From: Eublepharis macularius
Lineage: Eukaryota; Chordata; Lepidosauria; Squamata; Eublepharidae
Length of the DNA stretch: 64,000 bases
Assembly (NCBI RefSeq): GCF_028583425.1
Contig: NC_072791.1
Span: forward strand, 34,665,368-34,729,367
Direction: 5' to 3'
Positions 1-12,100 of this stretch are shown here, piece by piece. A program made the position numbers and the translations under genes. Positions within the stretch are counted from its first letter, which is position 1; every line of letters begins with the position of its first letter. The notes under the pieces were generated by a model. The model was not told the origin of the DNA. It saw only the letters and a list, made by a program, of their open reading frames with translations, and did no database searches.

Positions 1-958
1 GCAGACACTTACCCTATATGGAACAAAAAAGGCCAAATGTTCAAACTGGACTCAGAAATGGAAGAGGCATTAGAGATCATATTGCAAATGTACAATAGTT
101 AACGGATCACACCAGAGAATTTTAGAAGAAAATCAGCCTGTGTTTTATAGATTACAGCAAAGATTTGACTGTGTGGATCATGAAAAGCTATGGATGGTAT
201 TAAAAGGAATGGGCATGCCACATCTGATTGTCCTGATGTGCAACCTGTACTCCAGACAAGAGGCTACTGTTAGGACAGAATTTGGGGAAACAGAATGATT
301 TCCAGTTGGCAAAGCTGTCAGACACGGATATATATTATCTCCCAATCTGTTCAACCTGTACGCAGAATGTATCATAAGGAAAGCTGGATTAAATTTAGAT
401 GAAGGTGGCATGAAAATGGAACAGTTTGAGATACGCATATGACATCACATTACTGGCACAAAACAGTGAAAACTTGAAACAACTAAAGGAGAAAGTGCCA
501 AAGCAGGATTACAGCTGAACATTAAGAAGACAAAAGGAATGATTTTACACAATTTTAAAGAATTACACAATTTTAAAGTTGACAATGAAGAAAAATTACA
601 CAATTTTAAAGCTGACAATGAAGAAATTGAAATAAAGATTTTCTATTCCTTGGCTCAGTCATCAACCGAAAGGAAGTGGGTTCTAGATCAAATGAAGCCT
701 GAATTCTCCCTAGAACCTAAACTGATGAAACTGAGGCTATTGTACTTTGGTCACATAATGAGAAGACTGGAAAAGACAATAATGCTAGGAAAAGTGGAAG
801 ATCGTAGGAAAAGAAAGACGCAAAATGCAATGGCTTAACTCAATGAAGGAAGCCATGTCCTCCAGTTTGCAAGAACTGAACAGGATTGTTAATGATTTTC
901 AAGGTTAATTCAGAGTTGCCATAAATTGGAAGTGACTTGACAGGGTCCAACACACACA
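1..958 (+). mobile_element. degenerate BovB (RTE) LINE, 3' part
   Basis: Translated pieces match the BovB reverse transcriptase, including FDCVDHEKLWMVLKGMG and LYSRQEATVRTEFGE, followed by a broken YADD box reading YAYD. The C-terminal part ([16 protein letters not shown]) begins near 690 and the typical RTE tail (cataaattggaagtgacttg) sits near 922. The region between the RT core and the C-terminal part is deleted. A short tandem duplication containing acacaattttaaag occurs three times at 545-615. Several frameshifts and stops show that it is dead. Its left end is outside the window. Confidence 0.88.
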
Positions 959-1044
959 ACTTTCCTGTTTTCACAGATTTGGGAGATGGTTTCCAAAAAC
1001 AGATTTGTGCCCTGCACTTCTACCCTCTGTTTATCTTTAACTCC

Positions 1045-1232
1045 ATTTATATTCCACTTTTCTCCCCATGCGGGAGCAGCTTACATCATTCTCCGCTCCT
1101 CCATTTTGTCATCACAAAAGCCCTGTGAGGCAAGTTAGGCTGACAGTGTGGGGCTGAGCCAAGGTCACCCAGCAAGCTTCTGTGGCAGAATCGGGATTTG
1201 AATTTAGATCTCCCCAATCCTAATCTAACATT
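1045..1232 (-). repeat. tRNA-derived SINE fragment
   Basis: Matches the common squamate SINE pattern with CCCTGTGAGG, GGTCACCCAGC and a tRNA B-box-like region (caaatcccgattctgcc on the minus strand). It is diverged. Relatives in this window lie near 30857, 36535 and 38038. Confidence 0.6.
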
Positions 1233-4200
1233 GAATATTAATTCCTTAGCTGCCATCTGATAGCTGGGGTGAGTGAGAATTTTACCAGCTTTATCCTCTA
1301 GCAATGCTCCAAAGATTAAGAAAAGCAGTTTGCTAGTGTGCTATTGATAATTCAGCTAAAGGAATTACTCAGTTTAACATGAAGTGTGCTTTATTTAAAT
1401 GCAACTATCCACAATTATTGAAGAAGTAGCCATTTTTCTCAGAGTCCACTCACTGTCAGTCTACCACCTAATTCTGTGTAACTTTGAGATGGCAGAGAGA
1501 TGTGAAGAAGAGCCAGCTAGGCTGACCTTTTTTCTCTTTCTGAAAGTATTTAGCCTGGGAGGGGGTCATTCATGGCAAAAGTAGGAAACTATCCCACTGC
1601 TTTGTGCCAACAAGCTAGCAGGAAGTGCGATCCATTGGGGTGTCCCCCCCCCTCTTACTTCAGATATTTAACTTGGGCACAGCCAGAGGCAGTCCTCGGC
1701 ATGTGTGAGGATGATCCTACTAGCTAGCTGGAAGCAAGTTAGCAGCAGCTGAATTTCATATAGGATTTCTTTTTTCCCTTTCTCTAGGTATTCAAGCATG
1801 GGATGTGTCAGAAGCCTGAGTTGGCAGCCCTTAGACTGAAGCCTGGGACCTTGTTTTCTTTGTCTATTGTGTAAATTTTTTTTGGAATTCATAATGGTTT
1901 TTGCAAGCTGCTTCATGGAGAACAGCAGCAGCAGCATGAAGCGGAAGAAGTCTTGAGTTGGCAAAGGTGATGGTATCACTTCAAACTACAAAAAATGGTT
2001 CAAATTACTAAATATTCCCACAAGTAAATAAAAAACTCTCTCTGCAAGCAGAAAAGTAGTGCAACAGGGATTAGGCTGGCCTAGGTACTCTAATATAGTA
2101 GGTATTTTAAAGACTTTTTCACATGGAAAAACATTTTAAAAATTCCTTACCTATATTCTGTAGTATGGTCCAAAATGCCATCCCCTTTTAATGTACACTT
2201 TAGGCCCAATCTAAATGTGATGGCTGGAAAGCAAGATGGATTTACCTGTGTGACATTGTATTTGCACAGAATCCCCTTTGAACTGGACTGCCGCTCCCAC
2301 GCAAATCACTGATGCATTTGTTAGCTTGTTCCACACAGGTGTTGTGCTGACATGCTAGCTACGCACATTTTGCTGGTTTGACCAGACAGCAACCCAGTTT
2401 AAAGGAGATATCATACAAGAGCAAAGTGCCACAAGTTAGTCCTTTTGCTTTGTCAGCGTTATTTTAAAAGCAGGCCATATTTAAACTGAGATGCAACACA
2501 GCAATCCCACTACATGTGCAGCATCAGCATACCAGAGCAACGTCCATCCAAACTATGGATCTCTGGCATGCTAACATGGCATGTGTAGCTGCTGAGGACC
2601 AGCTTAACTGAGATGATAGGTGGATGCAATGGGGCACACCTCTTTTCCGCCAATGTCATGCCTCATTAAGACCTTAGATGTTGGCTGCATTTGCAACTAA
2701 ACTAAAGTGGGAAATTTCTAAGGTGATAGAATAGGCTGGGTCTCTTCAGGCTGCAGGTGACTGATCAATCTTTTTGAAGAACTTCTCAACTTGCATTGGT
2801 TTTTTTTCAAACACAGGAAAGCATTATCTACTAATCACTGCACTTTACAGTAACATCTTGGGGAATGTCATTTTCCCCCAGGCTAAAAGAATAGGATTTT
2901 ATTTACTCTTGGGTAAGTTAGGGAAACATTCAACACTGTGCCAAAAGTTAAGGGGGGGGAATAATGTGGTGCAGGAATTCTGTAGCTAAATGAAGAGGTG
3001 GCACTTCCTAACAGGATTCTTTCTCAGAGATGGATACTGTTTCGGAAGCATCGTGTTATGCTATGTCATACTAAATCAACCGAAGACAGTTTGCTCTGGG
3101 GCCTGCTGATTCCTCTGTTCATTGGTGCTCATGCAAATTAAAGGAAAACCGAGATATCCCTCCATGTCTAATAGCCTGCCTCGTTGATCTGCTGTTCTTG
3201 TTGTGGTAATGCTGATTTCTCATTACCACATTTGATTTAATTAGCATGCATGTAGCTCTCTGCAAATATTGGAGTACCCCCACGCTTAAGAGAATGAAAG
3301 GGTAAAAAGAGCAAGCAGGAACTGGATTATTAAGCAAACAAGTATTGAATGCCGCATGCCAGATTGATTACCCGTGGCTTTGAGCTGCTGTTTCTTCAAG
3401 ACTGAGATACCTTAATCCATTGAGCTTTGTATTTCTTTATTCCAAAATTTCAAAGTCTCTAATTGGATTGAAAAGGAGAAGACCCTATCTGCCTGACTCA
3501 TTTCAGAATGACCATTACAACTGCAACAACCATCTTTTATTTGAATTGCTTATTTTAAAATGGTTATTCCTTTGTTTTTTCTTTATCCCCACCCCAGTAA
3601 GTGGATCAGTTACTAAAAATAACACAACTCCTCCCCCAGATATTTACCTCAAAACTCACCAAAAAGACTGCTTTGAACTGAAATGTGTTTGCAAAAAATG
3701 TAAGAGTATGCCTGCTCATGAGTTGACCAAATGCTATGTAACAATACCATGAGGCTTGGCACCAACACTGAACCAACTTACAAGCTGGTAAATTCCACCT
3801 ATGTCATTGGGACTTGAGAACATGTAAAAGTGAGTCTAGGCTAGCAACATTTTCCATAAGAGGGGAAATAAACTATAAGCAGTTTTACCATTTTCATGAT
3901 TTGTGAGATGTTAAAAAGAGACAATAGACATGTAACTGATCATACACTGTACTTTATTATGAATTGCCTTTTTAAAAAGTCAAGTGTATATAGTAGCTAC
4001 AAAAACATGCAAGTTAGGTTTGAATGAAATTGTTACAGAACTCTAAAATTTATTAAGTCGTTATTAGGTGCAGTACTAAAACTGAAGCAGTGTGAAAACA
4101 GGTCCATTTCTGTCTTATAAATGAACCTGATGGGAATGGGGCTGCCCATCTGCAAGTCAGAGCATCTACCAAACAGTACCAGTACCAGCACAGCAGGAGA

Positions 4201-5988
4201 AACTGCTGTCTGTACCTTCTGCCGTGTTTCTGATCTTTCATGTTTCTTCCATTTCTGATCTGGGGCAAAATGAAAATCCCATAGCTGTACTGACCTCTTC
4301 TGATATGCTGGCACTGTAAAAGCAGATTCTTTACATTGTAATCTGCTAATCCTGGTGAGAAAAAATATCACCAATATGAAGAATTACTATTTAAATAGGA
4401 ATTTCATATATTTGCCATAAAAATAGTCATTGGCTTACGGTCATGCATATTCTGCTGGTATTTTAAAACCAGACTACTCTGTCAGTAGTCTGTCCTTTCC
4501 TTGTAACAGACCTATTCTTCATATCCATCATTAGTTTGTCAACTATAGCCACGATTTTTTTCCTGGGAATGTCTCCAACTGCTTGCATTGGAATATGTAT
4601 TGATTTCTGAAAGAAGACAGAACTGCCAGCAGTTTATTCGAAACATCTTAGGTTTCTCCTGCCAATTTCCTCATTTTGCTAGCTTTTTAATTAGGAGATC
4701 CTTCTATGGAAGTCTTTCTGATGCAAAAACAATAAACAAAAGTACAGAAATGATATAGCATGAAGTGATGAGATCTATGGCCTGGTTCTATCGGACTAAG
4801 CCTAATTATGGGACAGTAACCCTTAGAGTTGGGGGAGGAGATCCTTCAATCACCATCATACTAGGAAAAATTCTAGAAAATGCTTGTGTAGGCTACAGAG
4901 GGAAGTGCTGCATCCAGCAGACTTTAAACAGCATCAGCTGACCAAAACATCCCGCCTATAGAAGAGAAGTTCAGAAATGCCGGTATCTTCAGACTTCTTA
5001 AACTTGAGCAAGGGAAGCCACAGCTTGATTCTTCCTAATCTCTATGAATTCCTAATCTTGGCCAAGTCATAGAGGAGTCAGACAGTATTCCCTGCTACTT
5101 CTGCCTTTTCCCCTTAAGGACCTATGTCCTGATGAGAAGAATCATGCTCAAATAGTCTTTCTCTTAACATTCCATAATTCTTAGGTTTCTTTCTCTTGTG
5201 GAATAATGACCCAGCTTCCATGCTCTCTGCTTGGTCCTTACGCTTTAAGTGCAGGCAAATGAAAACAGGTGAATTTTGTGTAGATGCTGATCAGCAATTT
5301 CACTGCATGGCGAAGGCTGGCCTCAGGAGCACCAGAGCTTGTGGAAGAATGAAGGAGCGCATCAGTGTAGACATTAGGGATCAGATGGGCAGGAACATAA
5401 ACATACATCTCCCACTTCAAAGCCACTGAATGGACGCAACTTTAGTGCCTTACACGAAGAACATCCTTCCTAACCATAGGCCACATACCAGACTTACTAT
5501 GCTGCAACATGGAGTTAAATGGTTTGACAATTTACTTTTGAATTCATTAAATGGCAAAATTGTACAACACATCACTATCATCAGGCAGTGAATAATAGGG
5601 AAAGACCCCTCCATGAAAATCAGTAAACAAATGTTTACAAATAGCTACCCTCAAACAAGATTGGGAACCCTAGTCTAACCCCTAGTCTAACTCCTTCTCC
5701 ACTGGAAAAGTTCCTGTTAGATAACTTTACTGAGTATAAACAAGCCCCTCCCTCTGCCAAGACTGGGTACCACTGGATGTATCAAGCAGATGACTCTCTA
5801 CTTTTGCTTATGGAAGGAGCATTTCCCAAGCTGGAGAGAGTGAAAAAAGCTCTAGCCAGCCTCTGGCCAGCACAGCTGATGCTCCACTATATAAAAAAAT
5901 CTAAAATACTAACTTCTCTCCCTTTGTAAAACTGTATAAATCTGCAGATTTGGAGAAAAATAACTTATGACATTTTCCAAGTGTGACG
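1233..5988. other. intergenic or TTC8 3' UTR, no gene recognised
   Basis: AT-rich sequence with only short chance ORFs. Part of the right end should be TTC8 3' UTR. No splice-compatible coding exon, RNA gene or clear repeat was recognised. Confidence 0.6.
4633..4638 (-). promoter_or_regulatory. candidate TTC8 polyadenylation signal (AATAAA)
   Basis: First canonical AATAAA found downstream of the TTC8 stop on the minus strand, about 1.35 kb past it. It is a candidate only: a variant hexamer closer to the stop may be used, and other AATAAA copies occur near 3950-4050. Confidence 0.25.
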
Positions 5989-6105
5989 TCAAAGCCTAGC
6001 AAAGTGCTGTTTTAACTGCTTGATGAGTTCTTGCGTGTCCACATGTTCTGGAAATGCTGCTTCCGACTTCTGAGCTGCAATATAACTTCTTTGGAGATCT
6101 CCGAC
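5989..6105 (-). CDS. TTC8: TTC8 last coding exon with TGA stop
   Basis: 117 nt of coding sequence, 38 codons plus stop: [20 protein letters not shown] then [18 protein letters not shown]. The acceptor is TTTCTTGTAG. The C-terminal IKQLKQHF motif is typical of TTC8. The 3' UTR continues toward lower coordinates. No AATAAA on the minus strand was seen within 1.3 kb of the stop; the nearest candidate is at 4633-4638. Confidence 0.95.
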   Translation of the reverse strand, partial: VGDLQRSYIAAQKSEAAFPEHVDTQELIKQLKQHFARL

Positions 6106-9100
6106 CTACAAGAAAGGCATGTGGGACTGAAAGATGTGCAAATGCTTCAGACACTCTTGTTTGACTAGTGTTTCCCCATCCCAGTCATTTTAATAATTAT
6201 ATCTCATTTTAACAAATATATCCCAATATACAGAGCTCAATTTGGTCCTTAAATTTAATTTGTTTGAATGTGAAATCAATACTATTTAAAAGAGCTTAAC
6301 TGTGGTAAGATCTTTCTCTTATGGGTTTTCTATACAGAGTTTGTTTATGCAGCTTCAGTTTGCTTTCAAAATACTATGCAATTGTAAATCAGCCTGCATA
6401 TTCTGTGGACACAATCCAGGGGCATGACAGTGCATTTGTCCAATTTATTTCAACAAGAGAGTTGTCCAAGCACTTAACTTGCATACTGTAATCAATAGGA
6501 TTTATGTCTTGCTGGACTGTATCCAAGACACTAATATTCCATGACAAACTTTTAAACAGGCAACAAAACAGACAGTACAATAAAAGAAAAATAGTTCTGG
6601 AACTCTGGCAAAGGCTGCAGTTCCCAAGACCATGTTTTAGCAGAACCACAGTAATTCATGCAGAACTTTCCTTGATAATGCAGAGGAAGGCATTATGCTC
6701 ATTCAACTGCCTTGAGTCAAAAAGGAAAGATACATACATTTAAATAAACAAATATGCTTATTACTGTGGGATAAAGTAGATGATGAAAAATTGGGATGTG
6801 ATTACCTTATCAGACAGTACAGCAATATTGAAGTGTGGCTCATACATATGAGGTGCTAATGACGAAGCAGTCTGCAGAAAAACTCTTGCCTAAATAACAA
6901 AAAACATACAAACATTTGACTTGTGCATTTGTACAAGGCAAGAGACAGAACACCTCTGTATTTTATAAACATGCAGCAACAAGAGTCACAAAGCCTGTTC
7001 AAGCCTCCAAAACGCACACAAACTTGAACATACATAGAGGAGAGCAGACCACATCCAGCATTTCCACCTGTCTAGAGAAGTCAACACACACATAAAAGTA
7101 TATGAAAGTAGGGGCTCCTTGCAAATATTGAAGTGTACATGTATACATCCAATAGCAGTGGCAGAGGGCATAATATTGCTCCCCTGTACATGCATTATAC
7201 AGCTTGGAATTCCTGAACTGTTCTATGGCGGGCAGCAGACTTGGCAACCTAGCATGACCAGATTAAACAGGAGTTCTCAGAAAACTGGCAGGGCAAGACT
7301 GAATTCTAAGTCAGGTGGTATTAGGTAGTAAATAATCCAGTCCTCCTTTCCCACAAGGACAAAAAAAAGACCTTTTATCTACATTCTCTTTGAGATCAAG
7401 CATGATATGTAGAAGCTGGGGGTCTTGAGAGATCTCTAGTGGGATGAAAGATAATCTGCTGAGAAATCACCCTCTACACACCATATTGTGCAAGCCTGGC
7501 AAGTTCCAGGGCTGACTCAGTTGCTGCTCACCTGCTTCGAACTTTAATAGTGCAGTGCTCTAATGCAATGGCACTGTTGTGCTTTCTGCTGAGAAGCAGG
7601 TGCCCAGTTAGCCCTGAATCAGAGCTGTACTGCGTGGTTTTGTGTGTGCATGTATGCGTGTGCACGCGCGTGCACACGCATGTATTTTTTATAGGAGAGT
7701 TTGTTTGGGGGGGGGGTTAAGATTACACAACTAGTGTAGCTTTAGTGTGTGATTTAGCCTAATCCCTATTTCTGTAACCGATCTCCCACTACCTTGTAAA
7801 CCTGCTAAAGAAAGTCCATTTAGTTCTACATTATTCTTACATACCATCCATTTTTGTAAATTCAGAGCTTTCAACAGAATCTGTAGCAAAATCCAAAGCC
7901 TAGTTTCCAAGTTATGCAGCTGGGACTATTAAAGTTATATCACAACATGCATACCTGACACTTGTATACAATGCAACATAGTCCAAAACTGAGTAACTAT
8001 TTTTACCATTCAAAAATCCTGAGCTGGGCTTAAAGATCTAGATCTGTGGTAAATTGGAAGCATGTAATTCCTCTGTTTCCTGAGCTGGGAAGCATGCAAA
8101 TGGAAACACATCTAATATTATGCCTCCACCCTCCTCACCCATCTTGTTCACCTCTCAGCTCTCTTCCTGCAGGATGGAAGGGATTAGAACTGACAAACAC
8201 TCTGTTCTTTGAAGGGTTTTGAGAGCAGAATTCTTATCTCAGTGTTCCCTGGAGGTTCACAAAAAATGGATTGTCAGAGAAAACCTGACAAATGACAAGC
8301 TGGCCATATCTGCAGACAAACTCATTTCACTTAACACTTTGCACAGTCTATGAATAAGGGTAAAAGACCACTGCAGTTCTGTTCCAGAGAAGCCAGGAGC
8401 AAGATATTTAAAAAAAGAAAAATCATGATTAAAAACAAGGAGCTCTGTAGACAAGCAAGCATGTTGTTGCTTATTATATTATTATATAATAAATGATATA
8501 AATTAATAGGTCATTTATGTAAAATATAATATTTAATAATATTGTATTATACATATTATTATATATTATTTATACATCACTATCAATGTACATGGCCTAC
8601 TATGGAGCACATGGAGACAAGTCCCTCCTTCCCCCAAGCACTTATAATCTAAAACTGGATATAAGGGATACAAGAAACAGAGGTGTTCATCTCAGTAATA
8701 CAGTCTTAGGCTAAGCTTCAGTAGGCAAGGGGAACTAAAGAGTTATGGCCAGTTTGGTGTACTGGTTAAGAACATAAGGACTCTAATCTGGAGAACTGGG
8801 TTTGATTCCCCACTCTTCTGCTTGAAGTCAGCTAAGTGACCTTGGGTCAGTCACAGCTCTCTTAGAGTTCTCTCAGCCCTACCCACCTCACAGGGTGATT
8901 GTCATGAGGATAATAATGACACACTTTGTAAACTGCTATGTTGTTGTGTGTTATGTGCTGTCAAGTTACCTCTGACCTATGGCGATCCTATGAATGAAAG
9001 CCCTCCAAAACGGCCATCATTAACAGACTTGCTCAGATCTTGCAAACTGAGTCAAGCCATCTTGTTTTAGGTCTTTTACCAAGTCAAGCCATCTTGTTTT

Positions 9101-12100
9101 AGGTCTTCCTCTTTTCCTACTGCCTTCTACTTTTCCTTGCATTATTGACTTTTCCAGAGAATTTTGTCTTCTCATAATGTGACCAAAGTACGATAGCCTC
9201 AGTTTTGTCATTTTAGCTTCTAGGGAGAATTCAAGCTTGATTTCATCGAGTACCCATTTATTTGTCCTTTTGGCTGTCCATGGTATCTGCAGAACTCTAG
9301 CACCACATTTCAAATGAATCAATTTTCTTCCTGTCAGCTATCTTCACTGTCCAACTTTCACGTCCATACTTCGTAATGGGGAATACCATTGTTTGGATTA
9401 TCTTTATTTTGGTTCCCAGAGAGACATCTTTATGATTAAATATCTTATCTAGCTCCCTCACAGATGCTCTTCCAAGTCTCAGTCTTCTGATTTCCTCATT
9501 GCAGTCTCCCTTTTAGTTGATGATTGAACCAAGGAATAGAAAATCTTGGACAATTTCAATTTCCTCATTGTCAACTTTAAAATTGTGTAACTCCTCAGTA
9601 GTCATTATATTTGTCTTTTTGATGTTCAGCTGTAATCCTGCTTTGGCACTTTCTCCTTTAACCTTCATCAATAGTTTTTCAAATCTTCACTATTTTCTGC
9701 CAGTAATGTGGTATCATCTACATATCTCAAATTATTAATTTTCCTTCCACCAATTTTTACTCCAGCTTCTTCTAGATCTAATCCAGCTTTCCTTATGATA
9801 TGCTCTGCATAGAGGTTGAATAGGTAGGGAGATAAGGTTTATCACCTTTGCCAATAGGAAACTATTCTGTTTCACCATATTCTGTCCTAACAGTAGCCTC
9901 TTATCCAGAGTACAGGTTGCACATCAAAACAATCAGATGTTGTGGCACCTCATTTCTTTTAACACTATCCATAGCTTTTCATGATACACACAATCAAAAG
10001 CTTTGCTGTAGTCTACAAAACACATGCTGATTTTTGTCTGAAGTTCCCTGGTGTGTTCCATTAGCTATCATAAATTTGCAATGTGATCTTTAGTGCCTTT
10101 TCCTTTCATGAATCCAGCTTGAACATCTAGCATTTCTTGTTCCATAAATGGTAAGAGTCTTTGCTGTAGACTTTTGAGCATCACTTTGCTTGCATGGGAA
10201 ATTAATGCAATAGTCCAATAGTCGCTGCACTCCTTGGCATCCCCTTTTTTTGGAATTGGAATGTATACTGGACATTTCCATTCTACAGACCATCTTTTGC
10301 TTCCCCATCTGTCTTTAGCGATTTTAAGTGTTTCCTCAGTCATTCAGTCTCCTTTCTTTTGGCTACAGGAATAGTCTTTGCACATTCTTCCTTGATAATA
10401 TCTCTGCTTTCAGCCCATAGTTCTTCTGGTTCACAATCAATTAAATTTAGTATTGCAAATCTATTCCTTACCTGGACTTTGAATTCTTCAGGAATATCCT
10501 TTAGATTGTATTTTGGCACTATGATTCTTTTAGTGTTTCTCTTCAGCTTTATTCTCTTCTCAGCACCATCCACCTCACAGGGTGTTTGTTGTGGGGATAA
10601 TAATAACATACTTTGTAAACTGCTTTGAGTGGGCATTAAGTTGTCCTGAAGGGCGGTATATAAATCGAATGTTATTATTATTCTAATTTTTTATATTAGC
10701 AACCCGTGATCTGTGCCACACTCAGGTCTTGGTCTTGTTTTAGCAAACAGAATAGAACTTCTCCATCTTCTACTTCCAATTATGTGACCTATTTGGTTCC
10801 TGTATTGGTTACTCGGTGATTCGCACATGTACCATCGTCTTTTCGGTTGCCTGAAGATTGTTAGCAATTAACAGGTTGTTGGCTTCACAAAATTCTATGA
10901 GTCACTCTCCTCCTTCATTTCGTGATCCTAGTCCAAAGTTTCCCATGTTTGATTCTGCTTTGTATCCTACTTTTGCATTCCAATCACCTATGATTATCAG
11001 CATATCTTGTTTAAGTGTGTAATCAATTTCATCTTGGATACTTGTATAAATGGTTTTGATTTCTTCCTCCTCAGCATCTGTAGTTGGCTCTGAGTGGACA
11101 TTAAGTTGTCCTGATGGACAGTATATAAATCGAATGTTATTATTATTAACGGAAAAGGCGGGTTTTGAACAGGCATTTGAAGGAAGTGGATACATGAAGC
11201 TGCTTTACACTGGGTCAGATCATTGGTGTATCAAGCTCAGTATTGTCTACTGTGACAGGCAGAGGATTTCCAGGATCTCAAATCGAAGTTTTTCACATCA
11301 CCTGTTGTCAGATCCTTTCACTGGAAATGCTGGGGATTAAACCAGGGGTTCTCTGCATGCTCTACCACTGATCCATAGCCACTCAAGTCTGGACTATTAA
11401 GAATGCAAATTGAAGGCATCATTCTCAGGTGGAAAATATGAGACATAATTTAGGGAAAGTAAAATTTGAGGCAAGCTGCTGCTCCAGGATTATAATCTCA
11501 GTAGATGCTAAAGCGTTAAAATCTTGCAGTGATGGCAGCAGCAGGAAAGGGCCAGGATGAAAGCAGGGACATGGACTGCCATGAATGTTTTGGGCCTCTG
11601 GCATGCAAAAAGTCCCAGACTCAGTCTCTAGAATCACTTGAAAGTATGTGTGTTGATAAATGTATTTTTCCCTGTGCTGGGAAAGACTTCTTCCAGTCAC
11701 AGCAGACAATACTGAGTTAGATGGATCAATGGTTTAAATGAGCGTTATATACTGAAGGTTTCCTTCTGATGGCTGCCGAACTAAACTTCAGGTGGCAAAG
11801 AGAGGCAGGCAGGTTTCACAGACACTTTAATAGAAATTATATATAATTGAAAAAGGAAGTTTGAATGGAAGTGATAATCATTTTTTTAACTGCTTGCAAC
11901 AAGTAACTTTGGCTCTTTCTGTTATTATACATAACATACATTAAGCTCCAAATGAAGCCTAAGTATATGCCAATTGAATACAGCTCTGTAATGAAAACTG
12001 ATCATCATCTGTCATACCAGAGAGCAATACAGGAATGCATTTGAATGTTGCCATAGTAATTGCTGGAATATTTATTATGATAGCCCTGAGAGCAACTTGC

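Noticed and set aside
7640..7685. Alternating purine-pyrimidine palindrome (tgtgcacgcgcgtgcacacg)
   Set aside because: A short degenerate GT/CA microsatellite that could form Z-DNA, but with no further support for function.
11188..11382. tRNA gene
   Set aside because: A/B-box-like words are present but the cloverleaf pairing is lost and a SINE body follows.
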